Positions 45,615 through 53,399 of a stretch of 64,000 nt of DNA are shown here, in pieces. Source of the stretch: an uncultured Lactococcus sp. (GTDB lineage Bacteria > Bacillota > Bacilli > Lactobacillales > Streptococcaceae). The translations under genes and the position numbers were made by a program. The stretch is taken from positions 124,001-188,000 of the forward strand of contig NZ_CAKPUG010000003.1 of the NCBI RefSeq assembly GCF_934191625.1, read 5' to 3'. The notes below the pieces were generated by a model. That model did no database searches. It was given only the letters and a program-made list of their open reading frames with translations, and had not been told where the DNA came from. The number at the start of each line of letters is the position of its first letter. Position 1 is the first letter of the stretch.

Positions 45615-46769
45615 TTACCAGTATCGGTTCCATTTGTCATTCGCTAAGCGCATGAGCGCTTCAAAATAGAAATAATCGCCCCAGAGGTTAGGTTCATCAA
45701 TACCTTTGCCTTCTGCAAAAGCATACACCCCATGTTGCAACAAACCTTCATTCCCATCTGTTGCCTCTGTATAAAGTTCCCCCAGCTGATAAATGATTCC
45801 CTTTGCAATACTTTCTGCTTCTGGATAAGCTTTTTGATGTGCAGCTTCTAAGAAGCCACACGCTGCAATTGCTGCTGCTGAACTGTCTTTAGCCGATGGT
45901 TCTACATCTGTATAATCAAAATCCCAATACGGGATAAGGTCTTTAGGTAAATGGTTCAAGAAAACTTCTACTACAGAAGGGTATACCTCAGGAAAAATAG
46001 TGGAATGAATATAACTTTCATTAAGCGGAATGCCTAAAATAGCCCACGCCTGCCCACGCGCCCAAGTTGACGTATCGCTATGACCTTGATGTGTAGCTCC
46101 ATATGCTGGTTGTCCTGTTTCGAGATCAAAATAATAAGTATGATAAGTACTTGCATTGTCCCGGAAAACTGTTTTGAGCAAAGTCGCATAATGCTTCAGG
46201 GCTACTTCTTTGTAAATTGTTTTACCAGAATATTCTGTTGCTGCAAAGAGTAAAGGAAGATTGATGAATGAATCAATAATGACACGATATTCTTTAGGAT
46301 CGCCATACTTGCCCCAAGCTTGAATAAAATTGCCTTTTTCTTGAAAACGGTGAAGTAAGACATCCGCAGCTTGGAGTAAAGTCGCTTTATAAGTTTCATT
46401 TCCAGTTAATTTATAAGCCGCCCCCGCTGACAGACTGTATAGAAACCCGATATCATGATGATCTAACACAAAATGCTCGTCTAATCTCTTTTGGAAACTC
46501 TCCATGTTGGCTTCAACACGATGTAAGAATTTTGCGTTCCCTGTATATTCATAAGCCAAAGCTATCATTCCTGTCCAAAAACCATTGGTCCAGTCGTCAT
46601 TCCCCTTGATACGATATTTCCCATCTGTGGCACAAGCCGAAGGAAAATTATCGCCAAAGCGCTCCATATTTCTTTCAATTTTTACAATTATTTTCTTTAT
46701 TTGATTGTCCAGCCAAGCTTGATCAATATTCTGACCGAGCTGAATTAATTTTTTCTTATTCGTAGTCAT
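45615..46769 (-). CDS. ugl: GH88 unsaturated glucuronyl hydrolase
   Basis: 384-residue cytoplasmic GH88 enzyme. It hydrates the C4=C5 bond of unsaturated glucuronate at the non-reducing end and releases it from the amino sugar. The alpha/alpha barrel has TNGFWTGMIALAYEY, DHHDIGFLYSLSAGAAYKLTGN (first Asp motif), ATHQGHSDTSTWARGQAWAILG and DFDYTDVEPSAKDSSAAAIAACGF. It is encoded upstream of GH35 and has a promoter with the GntR palindrome. Products feed KduI. Confidence 0.93.
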   Translation of the reverse strand: MTTNKKKLIQLGQNIDQAWLDNQIKKIIVKIERNMERFGDNFPSACATDGKYRIKGNDDWTNGFWTGMIALAYEYTGNAKFLHRVEANMESFQKRLDEHFVLDHHDIGFLYSLSAGAAYKLTGNETYKATLLQAADVLLHRFQEKGNFIQAWGKYGDPKEYRVIIDSFINLPLLFAATEYSGKTIYKEVALKHYATLLKTVFRDNASTYHTYYFDLETGQPAYGATHQGHSDTSTWARGQAWAILGIPLNESYIHSTIFPEVYPSVVEVFLNHLPKDLIPYWDFDYTDVEPSAKDSSAAAIAACGFLEAAHQKAYPEAESIAKGIIYQLGELYTEATDGNEGLLQHGVYAFAEGKGIDEPNLWGDYFYFEALMRLANDKWNRYW

Positions 46770-46791
46770 AACTCAACCTCTCTTAATATAT

Positions 46792-46831
46792 TAACATGTT
46801 ATATTATAACTTTTATTTGACAAAATAGCAA
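46792..46831 (-). promoter_or_regulatory. GH88-GH35 promoter with GntR operator
   Basis: Minus strand TTGCTA (46826-46831), 17-bp spacer, TATAAT (46803-46808), with TAACATGTTA at 46792-46801 directly downstream of the -10. Divergent from the PL8 promoter, about 130 bp apart. Confidence 0.75.
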
Positions 46832-46910
46832 GAAATTTTTAATGGTCCAAGAAAAAGCTACAGCCGATATTTTTATTGTTTGAAATTTTTTTATCCCTCA
46901 ACAACGCCTT

Positions 46911-46985
46911 AGTAAGCGTTATCTTAAGAGGTTGACAATCTTCTTAACATACTATATACTTACTCATAGATAATATAACATGTTA
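46911..46985 (+). promoter_or_regulatory. PL8 promoter with GntR operator and cre-like site
   Basis: TTGACA (46932-46937), 17-bp spacer, TATACT (46955-46960), the palindrome TAACATGTTA at 46976-46985, and a degenerate TTAACATACTA in the spacer. AGTAAGCGTTATCT (46911-46924) resembles a cre and lies just upstream of the -35. The layout matches the PTS promoter. Confidence 0.75.
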
Positions 46986-47030
46986 ATTATACTACTTATC
47001 ATAAAGAAAAGGAGAATCCAAAAGTAAATA

Positions 47031-47069
47031 TTGAAAAGATTTAGATTAACTGCTCTAAATCTCTTTTAG
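47031..47069 (+). other. PL8 5' leader: hairpin and possible 12-codon leader ORF
   Basis: The transcript leader is about 155 nt. It contains 9-bp arms AGATTTAGA (47037-47045) and TCTAAATCT (47054-47062) followed by CTTTTAG. An in-frame TTG ORF (MKRFRLTALNLF) spans the hairpin, with AAAGGAG about 16 bases upstream, which is too far for confidence. It may be an attenuation device. The rest of the leader shows nothing further. Confidence 0.3.
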
Positions 47070-47121
47070 TTTGCTTTAAAACGAGCATTGAGAACATAAA
47101 TAAATACACGGAGAATATGAA

Positions 47122-50100
47122 ATGATAAAAAAACTATTTTATTTTATTGCTTTCTTACTTGTAAGCATTTCGGTAAGTTTCACATTCAGTCAACGCGCTA
47201 CGGCAGAGAGCTATACTTCTGATTTCAGTAATCAACTTGGGTCTTGGATAGATTTGGTTGGGCAAGCGGATAGAAAAATCTCTCAAGGACAGCTGAATAT
47301 AGCTAATCAAAAGTTAAGTACAGGTTATGAGAGTATTTCACTTAACACAGATGCAGGAAATCGTAGTTCTGGTGATGTACAAATAACTTTCGTATACAAG
47401 GGACAAACAAATTTTGGACTTGTCTTTCGTGCTGGTGTAGAAAATACTAAAAATTATCAGTCTTTTGCTTATATGAAAGATGGGAACTGGCAGCTTGGTC
47501 AGCCAGGAGGCAAATGGATAACAGATATCCACAGTCAAAGTCTAGTTGTCGGGCAAGTCTATAAGCTACTTCTACGTTATCAAGGCACTAGCGTAAAAGC
47601 TTACCTTAACGGCAAAATGATTTATGATAACCCTCGTGTTACTTACAGTGATGGTTCAACCATCAATGGGGACTGGATCGGAGCCACAGGTTTACGTCTT
47701 TTTGGTAATCTAAGTCAGCTCTCACTATTATCTCTAAAAGCTGGCGAACTTAACAGTATACCTGAAGTTTTAGATCCACAACAATTTATAAGCTTACGTG
47801 ACAAGTGGAAGCAACAATTAATCACTGAAAATTATGATTCTAACAATACCCCCCTCGTCAAATATGTGAATACTTTGTCCAATAATGCTCAAACCCTATA
47901 CCAAAGTATGAATCGTAGTCCTGATCGAAAAGAGTTATGGCCTTTGAAAGCTGGCGATACTGCTTCCGCAAATCTGACGACCCAATTTTCTAACCTCTAT
48001 CTTCTATCACAGGCTTATGGCACCAAAGGGACAGCTTACTATCTTAATCCAGAATTGCTCACTGATATTCAGTCTGGACTTGATTTTATGATAAGTCAAA
48101 TGGGCTACAATGGGCAGAAATACTATGGCAATTGGTGGGATTGGCAAGTGGGTATACCTCAAAAGTTTATTGGCAGCTTAATGATCCTTAGTGATAAACT
48201 ACCCTCAGATAAAATTCAAGAATATTCCAAAGCAATCCAGTCCTATGTCCCTAATCCTTATCAGCAACTCTATACAAAAGCACAGGATATATTTGTTGAT
48301 CTGGCTTTCATTCCAAACTTTTCAACTACAGGAGCAAACAGAACAGACTTGGCCTTATCCGTGCTTGGATTAGGAATTTTACAAGAAGATGAAAGTAAGA
48401 TAGAACTGGCTTCAAACAGTATTAAAGAAGTTTTTCAAACAGTAAGCAAGGGAGACGGTTTCTATCCAGATGGCTCTTTTATTCAGCACAATAATATCCC
48501 TTACACCGGTTCTTACGGCAATGTTCTTGTGAAAGGTGTCGGACAAATCCTCGCTACCACCAAAGGTTCAAGCTTTGAAATGGACAGGCAAACTGTCTCA
48601 AACTTTATCTCTACTGTTGAACAATCATTTATCCCTCTCATCTATCAAGGAACGATGCTTCCAGGTGTCAATGGCCGTTCTATCTCACGCGCTCCGAAAG
48701 ATACGCAGATCGGCTATGGTTCCACCACGATGTATAATTTGCTTATCGTTGCTAACTTAGCACCTGAAGAAAGTCAAAAAAAACTGCAAGAAGCAGTGAA
48801 ATACTGGATGCAAACCAATCCTGATTATTATCTCAATAACACGAGGGATTATAATGATTTGCAACTGACAGTTTCTTTAATAGCAAATACTGCAATCACT
48901 GGAGATATGCTTCCCTTTACGGGAACAAAAGTCTTCGCCTCAATGGACCGTTTTGTTCAAAGTAATCCAAATTACATGACAAGCCTGAGCCTATACTCCA
49001 ACCGCACCTCTTCTTTTGAAGCAGGAAATGGTGAAAATAAACGTGGCTGGCATACAGCTGATGGTATGTTTTATCTCTATAATAACGACGGTGTCCAATT
49101 TGGTAACAGTTATTGGCCAACGGTTGATCCTTATCGTTTGCCTGGGACAACCGTGGATACTGTAGCGCTTCAAGATGAAAATTCATCCTTTACTACCGTA
49201 ACTTCTCCCGAAACATGGGTCGGTGGCGCAGCTGCAGAAAATCAAGCCGTGATGGGGATGGCGCTTAATAAGCAAGGCACTAAAAACAACGGTACCGTCC
49301 TTCCCATGAATCTTCGTGCTAAAAAATCCTGGTTTGTTCTTGAAGACCAGACCATTGCCTTAGGTGCGGGAATTAGTGGTGACACAACTGCTTCCATCGA
49401 AACGGTTGTTGACAATCGTTTACTTAATCCATCTTACCAATATCAAGTGATTTCAAATAAGGGGAATATCACTGATGCTTCTGAAGAAAGTGAAAAAGAT
49501 TGGCTCCTCTTGCAGTCTGACCATCAAAATGCTTCGATTGGTTATTACTTCCCAACTTCTTCTGACATTATTGTGCAAAGTGAAAAAAGAACAGGGACGT
49601 ACGCCGCTATCAATAGCGCCTTTCCAAGTGACAAAACCTATAGTGGCGAATATCGCAAATTCCTGATAAACCATGGGCAACATCCTCAAAATGCGAACTA
49701 TGCTTATGTTATTCTTCCTGAAGCAACGCAAGAAAAACTTAAAAATTATACCCAAGATAATACTCTTAAAATTCTTGCAAACACCGAAAGTATCCAAGCT
49801 GTGCAAATGGAAACCGCTGGCTATTTAGGAATTAATTTCTGGGCTGCCACAGGAGGAAGCATAGCAGGCATCACTGCAGATAAGCCGATTTCATTGTTAA
49901 AACAAACCAAGCAAACCCAAACCACATACACAATCGCAAATCCCACCCAAACCAATGAGACGGCTCATATCCAATTGCCAAAAGATTTCCAGCACATCCT
50001 CTCAATGAGTGACGGTGTAAGCTTTGATGAAGCCACGCATACTCTGAGCATTGACTTTTCGGGCAGTGCGGGAAGTGCTAAACAAATTGTTGTGGAGTGA
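47122..50100 (+). CDS. Secreted PL8 polysaccharide lyase (hyaluronate/chondroitin lyase)
   Basis: 992 residues with a signal peptide (about 1-29). Residues about 35-210 are a LamG-like carbohydrate-binding module, about 225-560 the alpha/alpha toroid, then the beta-sandwich domains. The catalytic Asn406 (in TTGANR), His456 and Tyr465 (QHNNIPYTGSYGN) keep the 50- and 9-residue spacing of pneumococcal hyaluronate lyase Asn349/His399/Tyr408, and Glu633 before ENKRGWHTADGMFYLY fits its Glu577. It cleaves by beta-elimination to unsaturated disaccharides. No LPxTG or repeats, so it is released. Xanthan lyase is the family alternative, but context argues for glycosaminoglycans. Confidence 0.92.
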   Translation: MIKKLFYFIAFLLVSISVSFTFSQRATAESYTSDFSNQLGSWIDLVGQADRKISQGQLNIANQKLSTGYESISLNTDAGNRSSGDVQITFVYKGQTNFGLVFRAGVENTKNYQSFAYMKDGNWQLGQPGGKWITDIHSQSLVVGQVYKLLLRYQGTSVKAYLNGKMIYDNPRVTYSDGSTINGDWIGATGLRLFGNLSQLSLLSLKAGELNSIPEVLDPQQFISLRDKWKQQLITENYDSNNTPLVKYVNTLSNNAQTLYQSMNRSPDRKELWPLKAGDTASANLTTQFSNLYLLSQAYGTKGTAYYLNPELLTDIQSGLDFMISQMGYNGQKYYGNWWDWQVGIPQKFIGSLMILSDKLPSDKIQEYSKAIQSYVPNPYQQLYTKAQDIFVDLAFIPNFSTTGANRTDLALSVLGLGILQEDESKIELASNSIKEVFQTVSKGDGFYPDGSFIQHNNIPYTGSYGNVLVKGVGQILATTKGSSFEMDRQTVSNFISTVEQSFIPLIYQGTMLPGVNGRSISRAPKDTQIGYGSTTMYNLLIVANLAPEESQKKLQEAVKYWMQTNPDYYLNNTRDYNDLQLTVSLIANTAITGDMLPFTGTKVFASMDRFVQSNPNYMTSLSLYSNRTSSFEAGNGENKRGWHTADGMFYLYNNDGVQFGNSYWPTVDPYRLPGTTVDTVALQDENSSFTTVTSPETWVGGAAAENQAVMGMALNKQGTKNNGTVLPMNLRAKKSWFVLEDQTIALGAGISGDTTASIETVVDNRLLNPSYQYQVISNKGNITDASEESEKDWLLLQSDHQNASIGYYFPTSSDIIVQSEKRTGTYAAINSAFPSDKTYSGEYRKFLINHGQHPQNANYAYVILPEATQEKLKNYTQDNTLKILANTESIQAVQMETAGYLGINFWAATGGSIAGITADKPISLLKQTKQTQTTYTIANPTQTNETAHIQLPKDFQHILSMSDGVSFDEATHTLSIDFSGSAGSAKQIVVE

Positions 50101-50142
50101 TTGAATTCATCCCCTATATTTTATTCAGCTCTCTTCAAGTCC

Positions 50143-50171
50143 AACCATCCGTACAAGGGATGGTTTTTTAG
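50143..50171 (+). terminator. Terminator after the PL8 lyase
   Basis: Arms AACCATCC (50143-50150) and GGATGGTT (50158-50165) followed by TTTTTAG, 42 bases after the PL8 stop. Confidence 0.85.
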
Positions 50172-50204
50172 TTTCGCTTTCGGAAGAACTGAAAGATGGA
50201 TCTA

Positions 50205-50236
50205 AAAAAGTATAGCCAGATATAACTATACTTTTT
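50205..50236. terminator. Second hairpin between PL8 and the SRP RNA gene
   Basis: Arms AAAAAGTATAG (50205-50215) and CTATACTTTTT (50226-50236), A run left and T run right, so bidirectional. It probably backs up termination from both sides. Confidence 0.6.
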
Positions 50237-50367
50237 ATAATCATTACTAGTTTTTTGCACATTAAGTATAGCACACGCTATGTTTAATACGAAGACAACT
50301 GAAAAAACTTTTTGATAATGTTTTTCTGCAGTATAAAGTTAAAATAAATTATTTTTGACAACAAAAA

Positions 50368-50443
50368 AAGAGCACATAAGCTCCATACTTAGTGCTGCTA
50401 CCGTCAGGTCCTGACACGCTTCGTAAGAAACTTATTGCTCCGA
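50368..50443 (-). ncRNA. ffs: SRP RNA (4.5S/scRNA type)
   Basis: Not protein-coding. On the minus strand the RNA opens GGAGCAATAAG and closes CUUAUGUGCUC, a long terminal helix. Its centre carries the conserved helix 8 motif GUCAGGACC-UGAC-GGUAGCAG and the ACUAAG that follows it. The ACC/GGU pair replaces UCC/GGA of E. coli, a compensatory change, and the loop is UGAC instead of GGAA. A short SRP RNA is expected in Streptococcaceae. It follows tadA on the same strand. Termination is at the 3' helix arm followed by a T run (plus-strand A run at 50362-50369). Confidence 0.85.
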
Positions 50444-50448
50444 AATTT

Positions 50449-50478
50449 ATTATAACATACTTCTTCTTGTTTTGACAA
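50449..50478 (-). promoter_or_regulatory. SRP RNA promoter
   Basis: Minus strand TTGTCA (50473-50478), 18-bp spacer, TATAAT (50449-50454), placing transcription start at about 50442-50443, right at the predicted 5' end of the RNA. Confidence 0.7.
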
Positions 50479-50503
50479 GCTTTGACTTTATCAAAAATAT
50501 TTA

Positions 50504-50965
50504 TCATTTCCCTAAGGTTTTCTGCCCTTTATAAACTTCCATGGCACGTTCATAATCTTCCTTCATGGTTGGAAATTGTTTCTTGATAGCATTTGCCCCA
50601 ACAAAATAAAAGATAATCACCAAAATCAATACAAGGAAATTAATCAAAGAAAGAATAGCTATAAGCATATTCCCTTGTGGTTGTGCGATGAGCGTCATCA
50701 CATAAAAAATAGACAATACATTGTAAACATAATAAAGAATGGGTGCTACATGACAAATTTTAGGTGCGTGAATCCGTACATAACCAATATGGGTAATAAT
50801 AGCAAACACAACTAGAATTACTCCTGCTGCATTGATCGTAAATCCAAGAAAAACAGCGATAAAAAGTACAATCAAGCCAATAGGAATACTGATACTATTG
50901 AGCCACGCGCGATAGGGAGCTGTTTCTTCTTTGTAGCGCTGCTTGGGAGTTTTTTCCACGTCCAT
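50504..50965 (-). CDS. Four-helix small membrane protein, unknown function
   Basis: 153 residues. A charged N-terminus (KQRYKEETAPYRAW) is followed by four hydrophobic helices at about residues 25-46, 49-66, 76-96 and 101-125, and a charged C-terminal tail (KKQFPTMKEDYERAMEVYKG). No motif recognised. It lies between tadA and the SRP RNA gene. Confidence 0.55.
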   Translation of the reverse strand: MDVEKTPKQRYKEETAPYRAWLNSISIPIGLIVLFIAVFLGFTINAAGVILVVFAIITHIGYVRIHAPKICHVAPILYYVYNVLSIFYVMTLIAQPQGNMLIAILSLINFLVLILVIIFYFVGANAIKKQFPTMKEDYERAMEVYKGQKTLGK

Positions 50966-51043
50966 GAGGTGTCCTCGTTTTTCTATTTTATCCTTTGTCT
51001 ATGGTAACAAAATCTTGCAGAAATTTCTTCTAAAAAAGAACAG

Positions 51044-51535
51044 TTAAACCTGTTCTTTTTTTTCTTTATTACTCTTTCTGCGATGTTGGAAAAAATCTTT
51101 CATGATGTCGGCGCACTCATCTTCTAAAATGCCACTTTCAACAGTGACACGATGATTAAGCCGTTTATCTTCTAAGATTTGATACAAACTTACAGCTGCT
51201 CCAAACTTGGGATTTGTTGCACCAAAGTATACTTGTGGAATTCGGGCTAAACCAATGGCTCCAGCGCACATGACACAAGGTTCAATAGTAACGAACAAAG
51301 CACAATCTAATAAACGCCAATTCCCTACAGCTTCGTTCGCAGCTTCAATCGCACAAATTTCTGCATGGTGCGTAGCACGTCCATCAAGTTCACGGCGGTT
51401 AAAGCCGCGGGAAATTATTTCTCCCTCGCGTACAATGACCACACCAATGGGTACTTCTTCATTTTCTGCTGCCTTTTGGGCTTCAAGCAACGCCTGCTGC
51501 ATGAAATATTCTTTTTCTTGCTGACTAAACTCCAT
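51044..51535 (-). CDS. tadA: tRNA-specific adenosine deaminase TadA
   Basis: 163-residue zinc deaminase converting A34 to inosine in tRNA-Arg(ACG). HAE motif in ATHHAEICAIEAANE and PCxxC motif in TIEPCVMCAGAIGLARIPQVYFGA. Start at ATG 51533-51535, overlapping the MBL stop as TAATG; an in-frame ATG four codons upstream is also possible. It ends KSNKEKKEQV. Its position near the SRP RNA gene is the usual firmicute tadA-scRNA linkage. Confidence 0.93.
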   Translation of the reverse strand: MEFSQQEKEYFMQQALLEAQKAAENEEVPIGVVIVREGEIISRGFNRRELDGRATHHAEICAIEAANEAVGNWRLLDCALFVTIEPCVMCAGAIGLARIPQVYFGATNPKFGAAVSLYQILEDKRLNHRVTVESGILEDECADIMKDFFQHRRKSNKEKKEQV

Positions 51536-52269
51536 TACACCGTCCATTTCACGTGCGGTTGAGCCAAATCAACGGGTATATTTCCAGCAGCTTTTTGGGC
51601 TTCCTCACGTAACACTTGTAAATCGCCAACTTGTGGCAGATGTGTAAGGATTAATTTTTTCACATTAGCTTGTGCTGCTATTTCCCCAGCTTCTACGCTG
51701 GATAAGTGATTGGGCATATTGGCCTTATCTTTGAAGAAATAAACGTCAGCCAGCAAGATATCCGCATCTTTGGAAAAATCAACAAGTTCTGCAAAATAAC
51801 CCGTATCGCCTGTATAAATTAAAACCTGTCCTGTCGCTCTCTCAACAATACGCATCGCGTAGCAAATAACCGGATGGACTGTTTTCAAGAACTGAATATC
51901 AAAGGGGCCGACAGTTGTGCCCTTCTCGACATCATAAGCAATTCCCTCACTGACATTTTCCAAAGATAATTTTGAAAATTCGTATTCATTTTCCTGATGT
52001 CCATAAATAGGCAACATCTCTGGTTTCACTGTTTGCAACTGACGATATTGACGCAAAGCGCCCAAGTCTGCTATGTGGTCTTCGTGGTAATGGCTCAAGA
52101 TGATTGCATCCAAATCATTGGGTGAAAGCTCATGCTCAAGTTCCGTCACGGCACGTGACCCAGCATCCAATAAAAGATTAAAGCCCTCTTCACTTTGTAA
52201 TAAATAAGAAGTTGTGCCTGCATCACGTGTGGGATAACCGCCCCATACACCAAGTGCTGTTAATTTCAT
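51535..52269 (-). CDS. MBL-fold metallo-hydrolase (RNase Z/YhfI-like)
   Basis: 244 residues with the metallo-beta-lactamase motif ILSHYHEDHIADLGALRQY, further His in FLKTVHPVICYAMRI and Asp in LIYTGDTGY, ADVYFF, and LTHLPQVGD. The short, single-domain form resembles YhfI/YycJ-type hydrolases rather than RNase Z proper. It shares 4 bases with the DUF1275 gene and overlaps tadA. Substrate unknown. Confidence 0.75.
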   Translation of the reverse strand: MKLTALGVWGGYPTRDAGTTSYLLQSEEGFNLLLDAGSRAVTELEHELSPNDLDAIILSHYHEDHIADLGALRQYRQLQTVKPEMLPIYGHQENEYEFSKLSLENVSEGIAYDVEKGTTVGPFDIQFLKTVHPVICYAMRIVERATGQVLIYTGDTGYFAELVDFSKDADILLADVYFFKDKANMPNHLSSVEAGEIAAQANVKKLILTHLPQVGDLQVLREEAQKAAGNIPVDLAQPHVKWTV

Positions 52270-52937
52270 ATTGTCTCCTCTCTTTCAAACCTTAACATAA
52301 AGTAAACGATAATTAAAAATGTGCTAGATACAAGCAAGGTCCAATTGCCAAAGATATCGGCACTATAAGTACCTAAAATTGTCCCTAGGAAGAAGGCACC
52401 CACCAGACTAGCAAAGACACGGAAATTTTGTAAGTAACGTTGTTCGTGTGTCAACGCGTAATTCGTTAAGTTGACCATGGTTGATTTCAAATTTCCGGTC
52501 ATCATGATACTTCCATAAGGAAGCCCTCTTGTTTTACTAAAAGTATCGTGCTGAATGGCCATGAAGAATGATAAAAAGCCAACAAAAATGGAAACAGGTA
52601 ATTTTAAAACCGTAGCATAGAGCAAGGTAAAAACAGTCACACCTGTCCACTGCAATAAAAGCAGATAAATCGTATCTGGTTTATTCTTCTTTCTTAAGTA
52701 ATAAGAATATATATTTTTAAAAATTACTCCACAAGAAAAGAAGAGAACAGGAATGATAAAATCCGCTACGCGTACAAAATCTCCTTTGGCTAAATAAACC
52801 GCTGCCTGTATCATATTCCCCGTTTGCATACCGATGAAGCGCCCATCAAAATGGAAAAAGGAAAAAGCATCCATAAATCCAGCGTTCATCGCCAAGAGTG
52901 AGGCTACTCTTAGTTTTTCTCTCATTTCAGTGTTCAT
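52266..52937 (-). CDS. DUF1275 (YoaK-family) membrane protein
   Basis: 223 residues, about six hydrophobic helices: LLAMNAGFMDAFSFFHFDGRFIGMQTGNMIQAAVYLAKG at the N-terminus, then SFFMAIQHDTFSKTRGLPYGSIMMTGNLKSTMVNLTNYAL, a family signature. Function of DUF1275 proteins is not established. It starts the DUF1275-MBL-tadA run. Confidence 0.8.
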   Translation of the reverse strand: MNTEMREKLRVASLLAMNAGFMDAFSFFHFDGRFIGMQTGNMIQAAVYLAKGDFVRVADFIIPVLFFSCGVIFKNIYSYYLRKKNKPDTIYLLLLQWTGVTVFTLLYATVLKLPVSIFVGFLSFFMAIQHDTFSKTRGLPYGSIMMTGNLKSTMVNLTNYALTHEQRYLQNFRVFASLVGAFFLGTILGTYSADIFGNWTLLVSSTFLIIVYFMLRFEREETI

Positions 52938-53084
52938 ATTCTTATTATATCATGCTTGCTATGCTTTAGCGCCCTCATACTACTATATACTCCTATTTCC
53001 CAATTGATAGTTTCTTGGAAAAACTTTATTTTCCTTCCAAATCCTTTCACTTCCTATTACTTTTGGTTAATATTTGGTTAGTTT

Positions 53085-53399
53085 TTATATAGACAAATTA
53101 TTTAACTTCTCGTCTAAATTTTCTTTCATATTTTTAGTCACATGGCTATAGACTTGTAAAATCATTTTCTCATCAGAATGTCCTACTCTCTCCATAATAA
53201 GTTTAATAGGAACATTCATTTCAATCAACAAAGTGATATGAGAATGTCTTAACATATGTAAGTTATATTTACGATTTTCAGTTTCTTCTCCTAAGCATTC
53301 TCGACACATTTTTTTAAACACATAAGTTAGGTGATTTGTGTTAAAAATTTTCTCTCTGTTGCTTAAAAAAAGAAATCCATCACCAAATAAGCATAACAA
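53085..53399 (-). pseudogene. Tyrosine recombinase, C-terminal remnant
   Basis: 104 codons remain from an integrase. Genuine sequence runs from about FLFLSNREKIFNTNHLTYVFKKM, then HMLRHSHITLLIEMNV (catalytic Arg and His), VGHSDEKMILQVYSHV (His and Tyr nucleophile), so the catalytic core C-terminus is intact. The N-terminal DNA-binding and core-binding domains are missing. The first residues (MLCLFGD) are read through a junction with the neighbouring ImmA-like remnant. Not functional by itself. Confidence 0.75.

Noticed and set aside
47122..50100. PL8 protein as xanthan lyase
   Set aside because: The family includes xanthan lyases, but the neighbouring GH88, KduI, KduD and PTS genes point to glycosaminoglycans.
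53338..53394. First 19 codons of the ImmA-like ORF as genuine protein
   Set aside because: They are read backwards through the integrase remnant and do not resemble the family; the real sequence begins near 53395.
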